Shown: positions 34,574 to 44,558 of the stretch, one piece after another
Position numbering within the stretch: the stretch's first letter is position 1
Layout: every line of letters starts with the position of its first letter
Source: Microbulbifer sp. MI-G
Lineage (GTDB): Bacteria; Pseudomonadota; Gammaproteobacteria; Pseudomonadales; Cellvibrionaceae
DNA length: 64,000 bases
Assembly (NCBI RefSeq): GCF_030440425.1
Contig: NZ_CP098023.1
Coordinates: 248,001-312,000, forward strand
Direction: 5' to 3'
Position numbers and translations under genes: made by a program
Notes under the pieces: generated by a model
The model's input: only the letters and a program-made list of their open reading frames with translations
Told to the model about the DNA's origin: nothing
Databases searched by the model: none

Positions 34574-35023
34574 ACTGGCAGTTCAATATCGCTTTTATTA
34601 AATCTCAGAGTTTAGTTTGTGGGTAACTTGGGCATTCTATAAAAAGTGTAACCAGGATGTGGCTTACCTGAGCGATATATCGTCGAAGCGTAGTCAGCAC
34701 TGTGCAGATAAACGAAGGCAGAGCCTGGAAAATCAAACTGTCACGTTGGTAAAACTGGTTTGGTGAGCTTTGCCGGTCAATCGTGGTGGAAATTCGCCAA
34801 CCTTTCACGCACAACCGCGCCTGGGTATCGACGCAATTGCGCAGGACCTAAGGTGCTTCCAGTGCTGATGGCTTGCCGTCATGGCAGTATGCCGTGTCGG
34901 TACGCTGAGAGGCGCATGTTAATGGGTCTGTGGTCACTACTGTTGCGGGGGTATACAGGCCGTGTCACGGGGCATAGCGGGTGTGGGCTGGAGGATAACG
35001 GGCGGCACAGACTCCGATAAAGC
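34574..35023. other. Intergenic stretch, nothing recognised
   Basis: These 450 bases lie between convergent iorB and the kinase gene. No supported ORF, RNA or strong terminator is visible. GC content rises across it, marking return to core-like DNA. Confidence 0.3.
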
Positions 35024-36796
35024 CTAGGTGCCGGAGGAGAAGAGCGCCACTACCGCCAGCAGGGTGATCACCCAGATACCGCACAGGATTTTCCAGAACA
35101 GGGAAGCGTCGCCCTTATCTGTGGGGTCTTCGCGCAGATAGTCCGGATTGGGGTTGCCCAGGTCCCGTATCAACGCCTCCAGGGTGGGGTAGCGCTGTTC
35201 CAGGTCGATACTGCAGCCGCGCTCCAGTGCGCGGTCAAACCAGAGGGGGACTACCGGATTGAACTGGGTGGCGGAACGGTAGCGCAGGCGCTCGTAATCC
35301 GCATTGGAGCGACACGCCTCGATCTCCTCCCCATAGGGGAGTTCCCCGGTAAACATCTCGTAGGCAATGGTGGCCAGGGCGTAGATATCGCCGCGAATGC
35401 CGCTGTTGTGGCCGAGAATATAGTGGGGGTCCGAATAGCTGGCGGTACCCAGTGCCGCCGGGTGCTCCAGCGGGCGGAAGATCTCGGCGCTGCCGGCGAT
35501 ATACACCGAGCCGAAGTCGATAATTTTTACCTGGCCGCTGCGATCCACCATGATATTCGCCGGTTTCAGGTCCTGGTGAATGGTCTCCTGGTCGTGAAAC
35601 GCCTGCAGCCCCGCCGCGACCTGTTTGAGAATACGGAAGGCTTCCGCCGGCTTGGGAAAGCGGTTGCGGGCAATCCAGGTCTCCAGGGTGATGCCGTCCA
35701 CGTATTCCATCAGGTAGTAGAGTGCGCTGCGCGGGCGCTCCTGCCGATGCAGGCGTACCACATGCTCGCTGTGGATGCGCAGGCCGATCCACTCCTCCTG
35801 CACAAAGCGGTCGATATAGTGGATATCGTCCTCGTAATTCACCGAGGGGGTTTTCATCACCAGGGTTTCGCCGGAGGCCGTATCGCACACCAGATACAGT
35901 TGGCTGCGCTGGGAGGAGAACAGCTCCCGCTCCACCCGGTATCCGTCCAGCACCATGCCCGGCTCCAGCTCCGGTGGAAATGGCAGCCGCGTGAGTTGGC
36001 GGCTGTAATCGTCCAGGGTGGCCTGGGGCAGTGCCTGCACCCGCACCACCAGCGCCGACAGATTATCATCGCTGCCGTTTTCCTCGGCGAGGCGCACCAG
36101 GGCTTCCGCTTTTTCCTGTTCACTTGAATGGGTCTGCGCGAGCAGTTCGCGCAGAACCTCTCCGTCAATAAAATCGTGCACGCCGTCGCTGGTGATCAGC
36201 AGCGTGTCGTTGTCAGCCAGGTCCACCTGCCCGTAGTCCACCTGCAGGCCGGTATCCATGCCGAGTGCGCGGGACAGCATCTGCTGGCGGTGCGCCAGGG
36301 TAATGTTATGGTCGCGGGTCAGGCACTTGAGGGTATTGCTGCGCAGGTGATAGATGCGGCTGTCGCCGATATGGAAATAGTGGGCGGTGCGGGATTTGAA
36401 CACCAGGGCCGAGAAAGTGCACAGGAAGCCCTTCTCCTGCTGGGGGTAGTCGTGGCTTTTGCGGTACAGCTTGCTGTTGATGGAGGCGAGGATCTTTTGC
36501 CCGGCATGGGCCACCGACCAGGTGTCCGGCACCTTGTAGTAGTCCCGCACAAACTGCCCGGTGGCGGTGTGGCTGGCCAGGGCCCCGGCCTCGGCGGAAC
36601 TGACCCCGTCCGCCAGTGCCGCCACCGCACCAAGGTACTGTTGCAGGTGCGGGCTTTGCGGCCAGTGGAACAGGGCCGAGTCTTCATTCTGCGGCTTGAT
36701 ACCGGCGCGACTGCACAGGCCGTGGCGCAGCTGCAGCAGCGCTTGCGGCGCGGCAGCCGGGGACTGTGCGGAAATGGTCGGGCCGGTTTCGGTCAT
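35024..36796 (-). CDS. Fused PP2C phosphatase / Ser-Thr protein kinase, membrane-anchored
   Basis: The 590-residue protein has an N-terminal PP2C domain (ADGVSSAEAGALAS, YFHIGDSRIYHLR, LLITSDGVHD). A kinase domain follows from about residue 270, with VMKTPSVNYE (ATP lysine), HQDLKPANIMVD (catalytic loop), KIIDFGSV (DFG) and GTASYSDPHYI. One C-terminal transmembrane helix (ILCGIWVITLLAVVALF) tethers it. GGGG precedes ATG 36796. It lies 68 nt downstream of the nitrate transporter, a pairing seen in assimilatory nitrate clusters, so it may tune nitrate uptake; that role is inferred. Confidence 0.88.
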   Translation of the reverse strand: MTETGPTISAQSPAAAPQALLQLRHGLCSRAGIKPQNEDSALFHWPQSPHLQQYLGAVAALADGVSSAEAGALASHTATGQFVRDYYKVPDTWSVAHAGQKILASINSKLYRKSHDYPQQEKGFLCTFSALVFKSRTAHYFHIGDSRIYHLRSNTLKCLTRDHNITLAHRQQMLSRALGMDTGLQVDYGQVDLADNDTLLITSDGVHDFIDGEVLRELLAQTHSSEQEKAEALVRLAEENGSDDNLSALVVRVQALPQATLDDYSRQLTRLPFPPELEPGMVLDGYRVERELFSSQRSQLYLVCDTASGETLVMKTPSVNYEDDIHYIDRFVQEEWIGLRIHSEHVVRLHRQERPRSALYYLMEYVDGITLETWIARNRFPKPAEAFRILKQVAAGLQAFHDQETIHQDLKPANIMVDRSGQVKIIDFGSVYIAGSAEIFRPLEHPAALGTASYSDPHYILGHNSGIRGDIYALATIAYEMFTGELPYGEEIEACRSNADYERLRYRSATQFNPVVPLWFDRALERGCSIDLEQRYPTLEALIRDLGNPNPDYLREDPTDKGDASLFWKILCGIWVITLLAVVALFSSGT

Positions 36797-36864
36797 TGTC
36801 GATTCCCCTCCGGTGGCGGTACCTGGTGCACAGAGTAAGCGGAGCACTCCGCCGCCTCGGGGTA

Positions 36865-38340
36865 TTACTCTACGCTAATCAGCTGCACCGTGCCGTCTGG
36901 CAGCACTTCTGCAATCTTGCCCTTGGGCTCATCCAGAAATACGCAGGCAAAGAAGATCACAGCGGCGGCCCCGGCGATCACCAGGAAAAACTGGCTGTAG
37001 CTTACATAGGACAGGGCGGTGAGAAAGGTCACCGCGCCCACATTCCCATAGGCCCCGGCCATGCCGGCAATCTGCCCGGTCATGCGGCGCTTCACCAGAG
37101 GTACGATGGCAAACACCGCCCCCTCGCCGGCCTGTACAAAGAAGGAGCAGCACATGGTGGCGATCACCGCGGCGGGAATCCACCAGCTGCCGTCAATCTG
37201 GCTCAGTACAAAGTAACCCACCGCAAGGCCGCCAATCAGGAACATCAGGCTGCGGCGGCGCCCCAGCTTGTCGGAGAAGTAGCCGCCGGTGGGGCGCGCC
37301 ACCAGGTTCATAAAGGCAAAGCCGGAAGCGAGCAGGCCGGCCTTCACCGGGCTCAGCCCTTCAAAGGTTTCCAGGAAGAACAGTGGCAGCATGGAGACCA
37401 CTGCCAGTTCCGAGCCGAAGGTGACGAAGTAGGCCAGGTCCAAAATGGCCACCTGCTTGAAATTGTATTTCTCCAGCTCCGGCACCCCCTTGTGCAGATG
37501 CTCTTTGTTCACATTCCAGATCATGCGGGTCTGTAAAGCGAACAGGGCTACCAGCAGTGCCCACATGCTGTAGGTGGCCTCCTGGCTGAGCAGGGCCACC
37601 CCGCTGGGAGAGAGCTTGTAGGCCAGTGCCGCCAGCGCCAGGTACATGGGCACATTCATCAGCAGGTAGAAGTAGAAGTCCCGCTTGCTGGTCACTTCCA
37701 GGCCACCACTTTTCTTCGGCTTGAAATAGGTGGAACCCTTGGGGGTATTGCGGGCGATGCGGTAGTAGAGGATGCCGTAGAGCCCGGCGATCACCCCGGT
37801 GAGGCCGAGGGCGTAGCGCCAGCCATCCTCGCCACCGAACAGCAGGGCGAGGGTGGGCAGGGTCATGGCACCGGCGGCGGAACCGAAATTCCCCCAGCCG
37901 CCGTAGATACCCTCCGCCAGGCCCACCTGCCTGGCCGGGAACCACTCGCCCACCATGCGGATGCCGATCACGAAGCCCGCTCCGACAAAGCCGAGCAAAA
38001 AGCGGAACAGGGCCAGGGACTGGTAACTGTCTGCAGTGGCGAAGCCCAGGCAGATTGCGGATGAGGTGATCAGCAGGCCGCTGTACACCAGGCGCGGACC
38101 CAGCTTGTCCACCAGCATACCGATCACAATACGCGCGGGGATGGTGAGTGCCACATTGAGAATTAACAGGGCTTTCACCTGCTGGCTGGTGAGATCGAAG
38201 GCTTCCTTGATAAAGACCATCAGCGGAGCGTGGGAAAACCACACCACGAAAGTCAGGAAGAACGCAAACCAGGTAACGTGCAGCGTCTTTATTTTGGGAT
38301 CGCCCCAATGAAACACATTGAGGCCGCTGGATTGACTCAT
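36865..38340 (-). CDS. NasA/NarK-type nitrate transporter (MFS)
   Basis: The 491-residue MFS protein of the nitrate/nitrite porter family has about 12 helices. It carries [18 protein letters not shown] near the start, the arginine-containing [17 protein letters not shown] helix, and two nitrate signatures ([16 protein letters not shown] and [17 protein letters not shown]). It imports nitrate, for respiration or assimilation. It is the upstream gene of the kinase/phosphatase. GAGAAAATAG precedes ATG 38340. Confidence 0.9.
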   Translation of the reverse strand: MSQSSGLNVFHWGDPKIKTLHVTWFAFFLTFVVWFSHAPLMVFIKEAFDLTSQQVKALLILNVALTIPARIVIGMLVDKLGPRLVYSGLLITSSAICLGFATADSYQSLALFRFLLGFVGAGFVIGIRMVGEWFPARQVGLAEGIYGGWGNFGSAAGAMTLPTLALLFGGEDGWRYALGLTGVIAGLYGILYYRIARNTPKGSTYFKPKKSGGLEVTSKRDFYFYLLMNVPMYLALAALAYKLSPSGVALLSQEATYSMWALLVALFALQTRMIWNVNKEHLHKGVPELEKYNFKQVAILDLAYFVTFGSELAVVSMLPLFFLETFEGLSPVKAGLLASGFAFMNLVARPTGGYFSDKLGRRRSLMFLIGGLAVGYFVLSQIDGSWWIPAAVIATMCCSFFVQAGEGAVFAIVPLVKRRMTGQIAGMAGAYGNVGAVTFLTALSYVSYSQFFLVIAGAAAVIFFACVFLDEPKGKIAEVLPDGTVQLISVE

Positions 38341-38726
38341 GACTATTTTCTCCGTCTTCGCAGTAATCTAGCGGTGGATAGGGTCATGACCGATGGTATT
38401 TGAGCAGCGCTGCAAAAAAAGTGCGCAAAGGGGGTAGGCTGGGGCCCCTTGCGCGGCTCTTCAGGGCGGGTTAATCCCTTTGGGGTAGCGGGGAGGGTGG
38501 CCGCACAGCGGTTTCACTGCGCGATCTACCCAGCAGGTGGTAGTTGCACCAACAGGTTTCCGCACGAGGGGTTTTTTTGGGAGTAATTGCTGGCGAAACC
38601 GTTTTTGTGCATCTTGTTATCCAATAGCCTATCGGGCGGAGTGGCCCTCGCCGGCACTTGCATTACTGAGCCTGTACGATCCACCCGGTCTTTCGTTGAA
38701 CATCTGTAAAACACTGGGAGCCTGCC
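38341..38726. promoter_or_regulatory. Divergent nitrate transporter promoter region with NarL-like heptamers
   Basis: Between the two divergent transporter genes lie GGGGGTA (38430-38436) and TGGGGTA (38481-38487), both close to reversed NarL heptamers. They are not in a 7-2-7 pair, so the evidence is weaker than before narG. No gene is supported here. Confidence 0.35.
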
Positions 38727-40034
38727 GTGCAATATACCCAGCAACTTGCCGGGCGCGCATTGGTCTTTGCCTCGGCCATGTTCGCCGCCAACTTTTCCGT
38801 GTGGACACTCTACGCGGTGCTCGGGGTGGAGGTTCGCGGGCAGCTGGACCTGTCCGCCACCGAGTACGGTGTCCTGCTGGCGGCGCCCATCCTGAGCGGT
38901 GCGCTGCTGCGCTTTCCCGCAGGTCTGCTGGTGGAGTATTTCTCGGCGAAAAACCTCATTTTGCTGCAGATGCTGTTGCTGTTGCCGGTGTTGTTTCTGC
39001 TGCCATCTATCACAAGCTACAGTGCCCACCTGCTGGCGGGCCTGTGGCTGGGTATTTCCGGCGTGTCCTTCGTGCTGGGTATCCGCTACATCAGCCCCTG
39101 GTTTGAAAGGCGGCAGCAGGGAACCGCCCTGGGCATTTTTGGTGCGGGCAATGCCGGCGCGGCCATTACCCTGGCACTGGCGCCGGCGATCCAGAACTGG
39201 TTTGGGCGCGAGTGGATAGGGCCCGCGTATGGCTTCGGCATACTGCTGATACTGTTTCTGTTTTGGTTCTTTGCCCCGGAGGAAACCCGCTATATGCGCA
39301 GTCGCCGCAAGGATACGCTTGTCGACCATCTCAAACCGCTACTGGAGATACGCGTATGGCGGTACGGACTTTACTACTATTTTGTCTTCGGCAGTTTTCT
39401 CGCCCTTTTGCTTTGGCTGCCGAATTATTACCTGGCGGTGTACAAGGTGAGTACACCGGTGGCCATGGCGTTGACGTTGCTGTTTGTGGCGCTGTCCAGT
39501 TCGCTGCGTGCCCTGGGGGGGTGGTTTGCAGACCGCTATGGTGCGCGCACGGTCAGCTGGAGTGTCTTCTGGACCTGCCTGGTGTGTCTTTTTTTCCTCA
39601 GTTATCCCCCCACCAGTATGACCATTCACGGCGTGGCCCGGGATGTGCAGCTGAATATTGAGGTGGGTATCGAGCTGTTCACCCTGTTGCTACTGGTGAT
39701 CGGTATCGCCCAAGGTTTCGGGCGCGCCTCTGTGTATAAGGCCCTGCACGATAACTACCCCGCGCATATGGGCAGTGTGGGGGGCACCGTGGCCACCATT
39801 GGTGCACTGGGCGGGTTCACCCTGCCGGTACTGTTTGGTATTGCCCAGGACTTAGTGGGTATTCACAGCGCCGCCTTTATGCTGCTCTATGGGGTGCTCG
39901 CGGTATGTATGCTGGTGATGTATCTGGCCATTCAGCGTGAAAGTTACCAGCAGCGTCTGGCATTTGCCCGGGAAAACAATTTTCTTTTCGATCAGGCGGG
40001 GGATGCGGCAGTGCTCCCCGATAGGCAGGGCTGA
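38727..40034 (+). CDS. NarK1-like nitrate/nitrite transporter (MFS)
   Basis: The 435-residue MFS protein has AANFSVWTLYAVLGVEV at helix 1, YGVLLAAPILSGALLRFPAG and IFGAGNAGAAITLALAPA (a nitrate-signature-like glycine-rich helix). A second glycine-rich helix, GSVGGTVATIGALGGFTLP, follows. These fit the NNP family type 1, a proton-linked nitrate importer, though a nitrite role is possible. It reads divergently from the NasA-type gene and is followed by a porin in the same direction. Confidence 0.85.
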   Translation: MQYTQQLAGRALVFASAMFAANFSVWTLYAVLGVEVRGQLDLSATEYGVLLAAPILSGALLRFPAGLLVEYFSAKNLILLQMLLLLPVLFLLPSITSYSAHLLAGLWLGISGVSFVLGIRYISPWFERRQQGTALGIFGAGNAGAAITLALAPAIQNWFGREWIGPAYGFGILLILFLFWFFAPEETRYMRSRRKDTLVDHLKPLLEIRVWRYGLYYYFVFGSFLALLLWLPNYYLAVYKVSTPVAMALTLLFVALSSSLRALGGWFADRYGARTVSWSVFWTCLVCLFFLSYPPTSMTIHGVARDVQLNIEVGIELFTLLLLVIGIAQGFGRASVYKALHDNYPAHMGSVGGTVATIGALGGFTLPVLFGIAQDLVGIHSAAFMLLYGVLAVCMLVMYLAIQRESYQQRLAFARENNFLFDQAGDAAVLPDRQG

Positions 40035-40171
40035 TTACCAATTTGGTATCAGGCTTGCATAGAGGGAAAGAGGTAGGCACATTGCCTGGATGAGAAATAC
40101 CTGGATTTCAACGGCAGTGAAAAAGTTGTAGTTTTGTTTCTGCCAATTCGTTGTTGCAAAGGAAAAGCGTC

Positions 40172-41380
40172 ATGACCACGCACAGATTATCCAGAATTAT
40201 CGGAGCTTTACTGCTTGGGGCCTGCAGCACAACCGCATTGCAGGCTGCGGCGCAGGATGGTGAAAATGCCACATTAACCGATGCGCTGAAATCCGGTGAG
40301 GTCGGGCTGAATCTGCGCTATCGCGTGGAGTCTGTCGATCAGGAAAATTTAGGCCGGGATGCCACGGCATCCACCCTGAGAACCCGTTTGAACTGGAGAA
40401 GCGGCAGCTATCGCGGTTTTGACGCTTTTCTCGAAATGGATGATGTCACCGATATCGGGAATGATAATTTCAACTCCACGGTCAATGGCAAAGGCCAGTA
40501 CCCGGTGATTGCCGATCCAAGCGGTACCGAAGTCAATCAGGCTTACCTGCGCTACCGGGGAGACAACTCGGTGGTTACCGCCGGGCGTCAGCGCATCAAT
40601 TTGGATAATCAACGCTTTGTCGGCGGTGTCGCCTGGCGCCAGAATGAGCAGACCTACGATGGGGTGCGCTACCAGTATGGCAGTGCCGACAGTCTGCAAC
40701 TGGACTACAGCTACATTTACAAAGTCAATCGTATTTTTGGCGAGGACAGCGTCAATGGGGACTTTGAGGGGGATATCCAACTGTTCCACGCCGCCTACCC
40801 GGTGGCCGATGGCCACAGCCTGACCGGTTTTCTCTACAACCTGGACTTGGAAGATGCGGTGAATAATTCCAGCCGCACTTACGGCCTGGATTACAAGGGG
40901 ACATTTGGCCCGGTGAAGGCGAAGTTGAGTTACGCGCGCCAGACCGATATCGGTGACAGCCCTCTCGACTACAGCGCCAATTATTACCTGGTGGAGCTGG
41001 CCACGGCGCTGGGCCCGGTTGACACCAAACTCGGCTACGAGGTGCTGGGTTCCGATAACGGTGTCGGATTCAAAACGCCACTGGCCACCCTGCATAAATT
41101 TCAGGGCTTTACCGACCAGTTTCTGGCAACACCGGGCGAGGGGATCGAGGACCTGTATATCGGCGGTGCCACAAAAATTGGCGAGGGCAAGTTGAGTGTG
41201 AACTTCCACAATTTTAAAGCCCACGATGCCTCGCTGGATTACGGCAACGAGTGGAATATCACCTACAGCCGCAAAATCACCAAGGAGGTCTCTGCGCTGA
41301 TCAAGTACGCCACCTATGATGCCGATGAATACAGGGTGGATACCGACAAGGTCTGGTTGATGCTGACCGCCAATTTCTAG
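40172..41380 (+). CDS. Outer membrane porin, alginate-export-like fold
   Basis: The 402-residue protein has a signal peptide (LSRIIGALLLGACSTTALQA) and a beta-barrel pattern of alternating strands ending in phenylalanine (LMLTANF), as outer-membrane proteins do. Segments such as GEVGLNLRYRVESVDQ and AYLRYRGDNSVVTAGRQRIN resemble alginate-export/OprD-like barrels. I chose ATG 40172 (AAAGGAAAAG upstream) over an in-frame TTG at 40151. Its place after a nitrate transporter suggests anion passage across the outer membrane; this is inference. Confidence 0.8.
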   Translation: MTTHRLSRIIGALLLGACSTTALQAAAQDGENATLTDALKSGEVGLNLRYRVESVDQENLGRDATASTLRTRLNWRSGSYRGFDAFLEMDDVTDIGNDNFNSTVNGKGQYPVIADPSGTEVNQAYLRYRGDNSVVTAGRQRINLDNQRFVGGVAWRQNEQTYDGVRYQYGSADSLQLDYSYIYKVNRIFGEDSVNGDFEGDIQLFHAAYPVADGHSLTGFLYNLDLEDAVNNSSRTYGLDYKGTFGPVKAKLSYARQTDIGDSPLDYSANYYLVELATALGPVDTKLGYEVLGSDNGVGFKTPLATLHKFQGFTDQFLATPGEGIEDLYIGGATKIGEGKLSVNFHNFKAHDASLDYGNEWNITYSRKITKEVSALIKYATYDADEYRVDTDKVWLMLTANF

Positions 41381-41395
41381 CGTGTGCAACAACCC

Positions 41396-41415
41396 GGGCC
41401 GGGCGTACCCGGCCC
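41396..41415 (+). terminator. Strong hairpin after the porin gene
   Basis: GGGCCGGG and CCCGGCCC form an 8-bp stem with a CGTA loop, 15 bp after the porin stop. No T tract follows, so if it ends transcription it is not a classical intrinsic terminator. Confidence 0.4.
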
Positions 41416-41529
41416 TGCGCCCCGCAGGCACCGGCCTTTCCCTCCCCGGTGTCGCGGCGGCAAGGGCGAAAGGGGTACCACCTTTGCCCCATGCATAAAT
41501 TGACCACCTTGATACACTGACACCAGTTT

Positions 41530-41658
41530 AAACACCGAGTCCCGCCGCCTAACCAGCGCAGAGCTTTGATACCGCTGCAGGGTGTCGGGACCGTGGCCGT
41601 AACGGCCACCAGGGTCGGGCGGGAAACTGCACGGCCTCCCTTATTTGGAAAGGCGTTT
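41530..41658 (+). ncRNA. Probable Moco (molybdenum cofactor) riboswitch
   Basis: The leader directly before moaA is highly structured. CCCGCC near 41543 can pair with GGCGGG near 41620, and GTGGCCGTAACGGCCAC is a perfect hairpin. The GGGAAAC element and a CCTCCC...GGAAAGG 3' end, which contains the moaA ribosome-binding site, recall the Moco RNA motif found upstream of moaA in E. coli. Cofactor binding would hide the ribosome-binding site. The call is from memory of the motif, not from a covariance search. Confidence 0.55.
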
Positions 41659-41659
41659 A

Positions 41660-42637
41660 ATGTTACAAGACCGCTTTGGCCGCAGGTTTTACTACCTGCG
41701 CCTGTCCGTCACGGACATCTGCAATTACCGCTGCAACTACTGCCTGCCCGAGGGCATCGGCTGCGGTCGTTCCCTCATGGGTGAAAACCCCCTGTCGGTG
41801 CCGGAAGTGGCCACCCTGGTGCGCGCTTTTGCCTCCCTGGGCACAGAGAAGGTGCGCCTCACCGGTGGCGAGCCCTCCCTGCGCAAGGACCTGGTGCCGC
41901 TGCTGGAAGCGGTGCGGGCCAGTGAGCGCATTCGCCGCCTCGCCATCACCACCAATGGCTACCGCCTGCCCAGCCAGATCGATGCCTGGCACCGCGCCGG
42001 CCTGGACCAGATCAATATCAGTATCGACAGTCTGGACCCGGCCCAATTCCGCCATATCACCGGCCACAACCGCCTCGGGACCACCCTGCAGGGCCTGGAA
42101 CGCGCCCTTACACTGGGTATGACTACCAAGGTCAATGCGGTGCTGCTGCGCCAGTACAACCTGGCCGAGCTGGATAACTTCCTCGCCTGGATTCGCGAGA
42201 CTCCGGTGACCCTGCGTTTTATCGAACTGATGCGCACCGGTGACAACCGCGCATTTTTCGCCAGCAACCATGTAGCCGGCAGCGATATTGAAACCCTCCT
42301 GCTGCGCGAAGGCTGGGAGCAGGTGATCCGCAGCCGCGATGCCGGCCCGGCGCGGGAGTACTTTCACGCGGATTACGCCGGGCGTATTGGCCTGATTACC
42401 CCCTACGGCAAAGACTTCTGTGCCAGCTGTAACCGCCTGCGGGTATCGGCCCAGGGCAAGCTGCACCTGTGCCTGTTCGCCGATCAGGGCTTCGAGATGC
42501 GCGAGACGATCGCCGCCGGCGACAGTGAGGCCCTGGCCGCGCACATCCGCGTACTGATCGGCGGCAAGGCCGCCGGCCACCAACTGCACGAGGGCTTCAC
42601 CGGCGCCACCCGCAACCTGGCGATGCTGGGGGGCTAG
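41660..42637 (+). CDS. moaA: GTP 3',8-cyclase (radical SAM)
   Basis: The 325-residue enzyme begins molybdopterin synthesis by rearranging GTP to 3',8-cH2GTP. It has the SAM-binding CNYRCNYCLP (CxxxCxxC) near residue 19 and RLTGGEPSLRKDL. A second [4Fe-4S] site, CASCNRLRVSAQGKLHLCLF, lies near the C-terminus. The terminal two-glycine tail (MLGG) needed for function is present. GGAAAGG precedes ATG 41660. First gene of the moa-mob-mod operon. Confidence 0.96.
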   Translation: MLQDRFGRRFYYLRLSVTDICNYRCNYCLPEGIGCGRSLMGENPLSVPEVATLVRAFASLGTEKVRLTGGEPSLRKDLVPLLEAVRASERIRRLAITTNGYRLPSQIDAWHRAGLDQINISIDSLDPAQFRHITGHNRLGTTLQGLERALTLGMTTKVNAVLLRQYNLAELDNFLAWIRETPVTLRFIELMRTGDNRAFFASNHVAGSDIETLLLREGWEQVIRSRDAGPAREYFHADYAGRIGLITPYGKDFCASCNRLRVSAQGKLHLCLFADQGFEMRETIAAGDSEALAAHIRVLIGGKAAGHQLHEGFTGATRNLAMLGG

Positions 42638-42642
42638 GGGAA

Positions 42643-43242
42643 ATGGCCAGGGCTGTTGTTGGTCAAGCGACAATCGGCGTGGTGCTGGCCGGCGGCCGCT
42701 CCCGCCGCATGGGCCGCGACAAGGCCCTGCTGGCACACCCCGAGTGCGGCAGTTTCCTGGAGCACGCCGAGGCGTTGTTGCGTACACTGCCACTGGCGCA
42801 AGTAGTGACCAGCGGCGCGCGCCCCGGAGGTATCGAAGACCTGGTGCCAGAGCGCGGCCCCTTGGGCGGCCTCTATTCTGTGGCGCTGGCCACCGGTGCC
42901 GATGCCGCTTTGGTGATCCCGGTGGATATGCCACTGCTGAGGCGGGCGCATCTCGCAGAATTGTTGCTGGAGGGACAGCGCAGGGGCTGCCCCTGTTATT
43001 TTGAAAACTGCTTTTTTCCCCTGTGGCTGCCGCTCAACCAGCCGTGTCTGGACTATTTGTGCCGTGCAGTGGCGGGGAGTGCGCACAACTCTGTAGGTGC
43101 ACTGCTACGCCACCTGGGCGCCAAATCCATTTCCCTGACAAATGACGGCAAGTGGCATCGCAATATCAATACGCCGGCGGATTATCTTGGCCTGGGAATG
43201 CCGGATAAAATTTCTGAAAACCGTTTTTTGAGAGACCACTGA
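42643..43242 (+). CDS. mobA: Molybdenum cofactor guanylyltransferase
   Basis: The 199-residue enzyme adds GMP to molybdopterin to form MGD, required by NarG. The signature VVLAGGRSRRMGRDKALL is at residues 12-29. ERGPLGGLYS and IPVDMPLL follow, and INTPADY near the C-terminus is typical. It starts 5 nt after moaA and its stop overlaps the moaB start (TGATG). Confidence 0.93.
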   Translation: MARAVVGQATIGVVLAGGRSRRMGRDKALLAHPECGSFLEHAEALLRTLPLAQVVTSGARPGGIEDLVPERGPLGGLYSVALATGADAALVIPVDMPLLRRAHLAELLLEGQRRGCPCYFENCFFPLWLPLNQPCLDYLCRAVAGSAHNSVGALLRHLGAKSISLTNDGKWHRNINTPADYLGLGMPDKISENRFLRDH

Positions 43243-43787
43243 TGACATCCGCACATGCCAGTAAAGCATTTGTACCGCTCAATATCGCGGTGCTCACCGT
43301 ATCCGATACACGCACTGCGCAGACCGATACCTCCGGCCAGTATCTGGAGCAAGCCCTGACTTCCGCCGGCCACCGGCTCGCCGACAAGCGCATTACCCCG
43401 GACGATATTTACCAGATGCGCGCGGTGGTTTCCGCCTGGATTGCGCACCCCGAAGTACAGGTGGTGCTGGTGACCGGCGGCACCGGCTTTACCGAGCGCG
43501 ATTCCACCCCGGAGGCCCTGAGCCCGCTGTTCGATAAAACCGTCGATGGCTTCGGCGAGCTGTTCCGTCATATCTCCCTGGAGGAGATCGGCAGCTCCAC
43601 CGTGCAGTCCCGCGCACTCGCCGGGCTTGCCAACCGCACACTGGTGTGCTGTATGCCCGGCTCCACCGGCGCCTGCCGCACGGCCTGGGAGGGGATACTG
43701 CTGGAGCAGCTGGATGCCCGCCATAAGCCCTGCAATTTTATTCCTCACGTGCGCTTTGCCAGCGCGCCCTGCGAGAGTCGGGGGTAA
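43242..43787 (+). CDS. moaB: MoaB/Mog-type molybdopterin adenylyltransferase
   Basis: The 181-residue protein has the MoCF-binding domain: [39 protein letters not shown] and [12 protein letters not shown], plus the [20 protein letters not shown] loop. Some members adenylate molybdopterin; E. coli MoaB itself is not active, so the enzymatic role is probable rather than certain. It overlaps mobA by 1 nt and is followed closely by moaC. Confidence 0.9.
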   Translation: MTSAHASKAFVPLNIAVLTVSDTRTAQTDTSGQYLEQALTSAGHRLADKRITPDDIYQMRAVVSAWIAHPEVQVVLVTGGTGFTERDSTPEALSPLFDKTVDGFGELFRHISLEEIGSSTVQSRALAGLANRTLVCCMPGSTGACRTAWEGILLEQLDARHKPCNFIPHVRFASAPCESRG

Positions 43788-43790
43788 TTG

Positions 43791-44282
43791 GTGAGCCGGT
43801 TAACCCACCTCAACCAGCGCGGTGAAGCCAGCATGGTGGATGTCACCGGGAAAGACATCACCGACCGCAGCGCTTTGGCCGAGAGCCGTATCTGCATGAG
43901 TGCGGAAGCTTTTGAACTGCTCAGCCAGGGGGCCCACAAGAAAGGCGATGTGTTATCGGTGGCCCGCATTGCCGGCATCCAGGCGGCCAAGAAAACCTCG
44001 GATTTAATTCCCCTGTGCCACCCCCTGGCGCTGACCAAGGTGGCACTGGAGTTTGAATTGCAGCCGCACCAGCACAGCGTACAGATCACCGCTTTCTGCC
44101 GCCTGGCCGGGCGCACCGGTGTGGAAATGGAGGCATTAACCGCAGCCTCGGTGGCGGCGCTGACCATTTACGATATGTGCAAGGCGGTAGACCCGTCTAT
44201 GGCAATCGGTCCGACCCGGTTGCTGCAAAAAACCGGCGGCAAGCGCGGCCACTGGCGCGGCGCCGGGTCGGACAAAACGTAA
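43791..44282 (+). CDS. moaC: Cyclic pyranopterin monophosphate synthase
   Basis: The 163-residue enzyme converts the MoaA product to cPMP. Features are [48 protein letters not shown] and [20 protein letters not shown], with the catalytic lysine in DMCKAVD. GTG 43791 is taken as start (GGGGG upstream, 3 nt after the moaB stop); TTG 43788 is an alternative. Confidence 0.95.
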   Translation: MSRLTHLNQRGEASMVDVTGKDITDRSALAESRICMSAEAFELLSQGAHKKGDVLSVARIAGIQAAKKTSDLIPLCHPLALTKVALEFELQPHQHSVQITAFCRLAGRTGVEMEALTAASVAALTIYDMCKAVDPSMAIGPTRLLQKTGGKRGHWRGAGSDKT

Positions 44283-44302
44283 AAATTCAGAGGTAAAAAG
44301 CG

Positions 44303-44548
44303 ATGGTGAAGGTTCTGTTTTTCGCGCGCCTGCGCCAGCAATTGGGCAGGGGCGAGATGACTCTGGCAGATTTTTCCGGCAGCCTCGGTGACCTGCGTGA
44401 AACCTTATGTGAGCAACACCCGGATTGGCGTGCACACCTGCAACGGGAGGATATCCGTATGGCAGTGAACCAGGCGCTGGCGGACACCGGGGAACGGGTG
44501 CAGGCCGGGGATGAAGTCGCATTTTTCCCACCGGTCACTGGCGGTTAG
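44303..44548 (+). CDS. moaD: Molybdopterin synthase sulphur-carrier subunit
   Basis: This 81-residue ubiquitin-like protein ends in Gly-Gly, which is thiocarboxylated to carry sulphur. It begins VKVLFFARLRQQLG and ends FFPPVTGG, both typical of MoaD. AGAGG precedes ATG 44303. It forms the synthase with MoaE, encoded next. Confidence 0.94.
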   Translation: MVKVLFFARLRQQLGRGEMTLADFSGSLGDLRETLCEQHPDWRAHLQREDIRMAVNQALADTGERVQAGDEVAFFPPVTGG

Positions 44549-44558
44549 TGGTGTCCGT

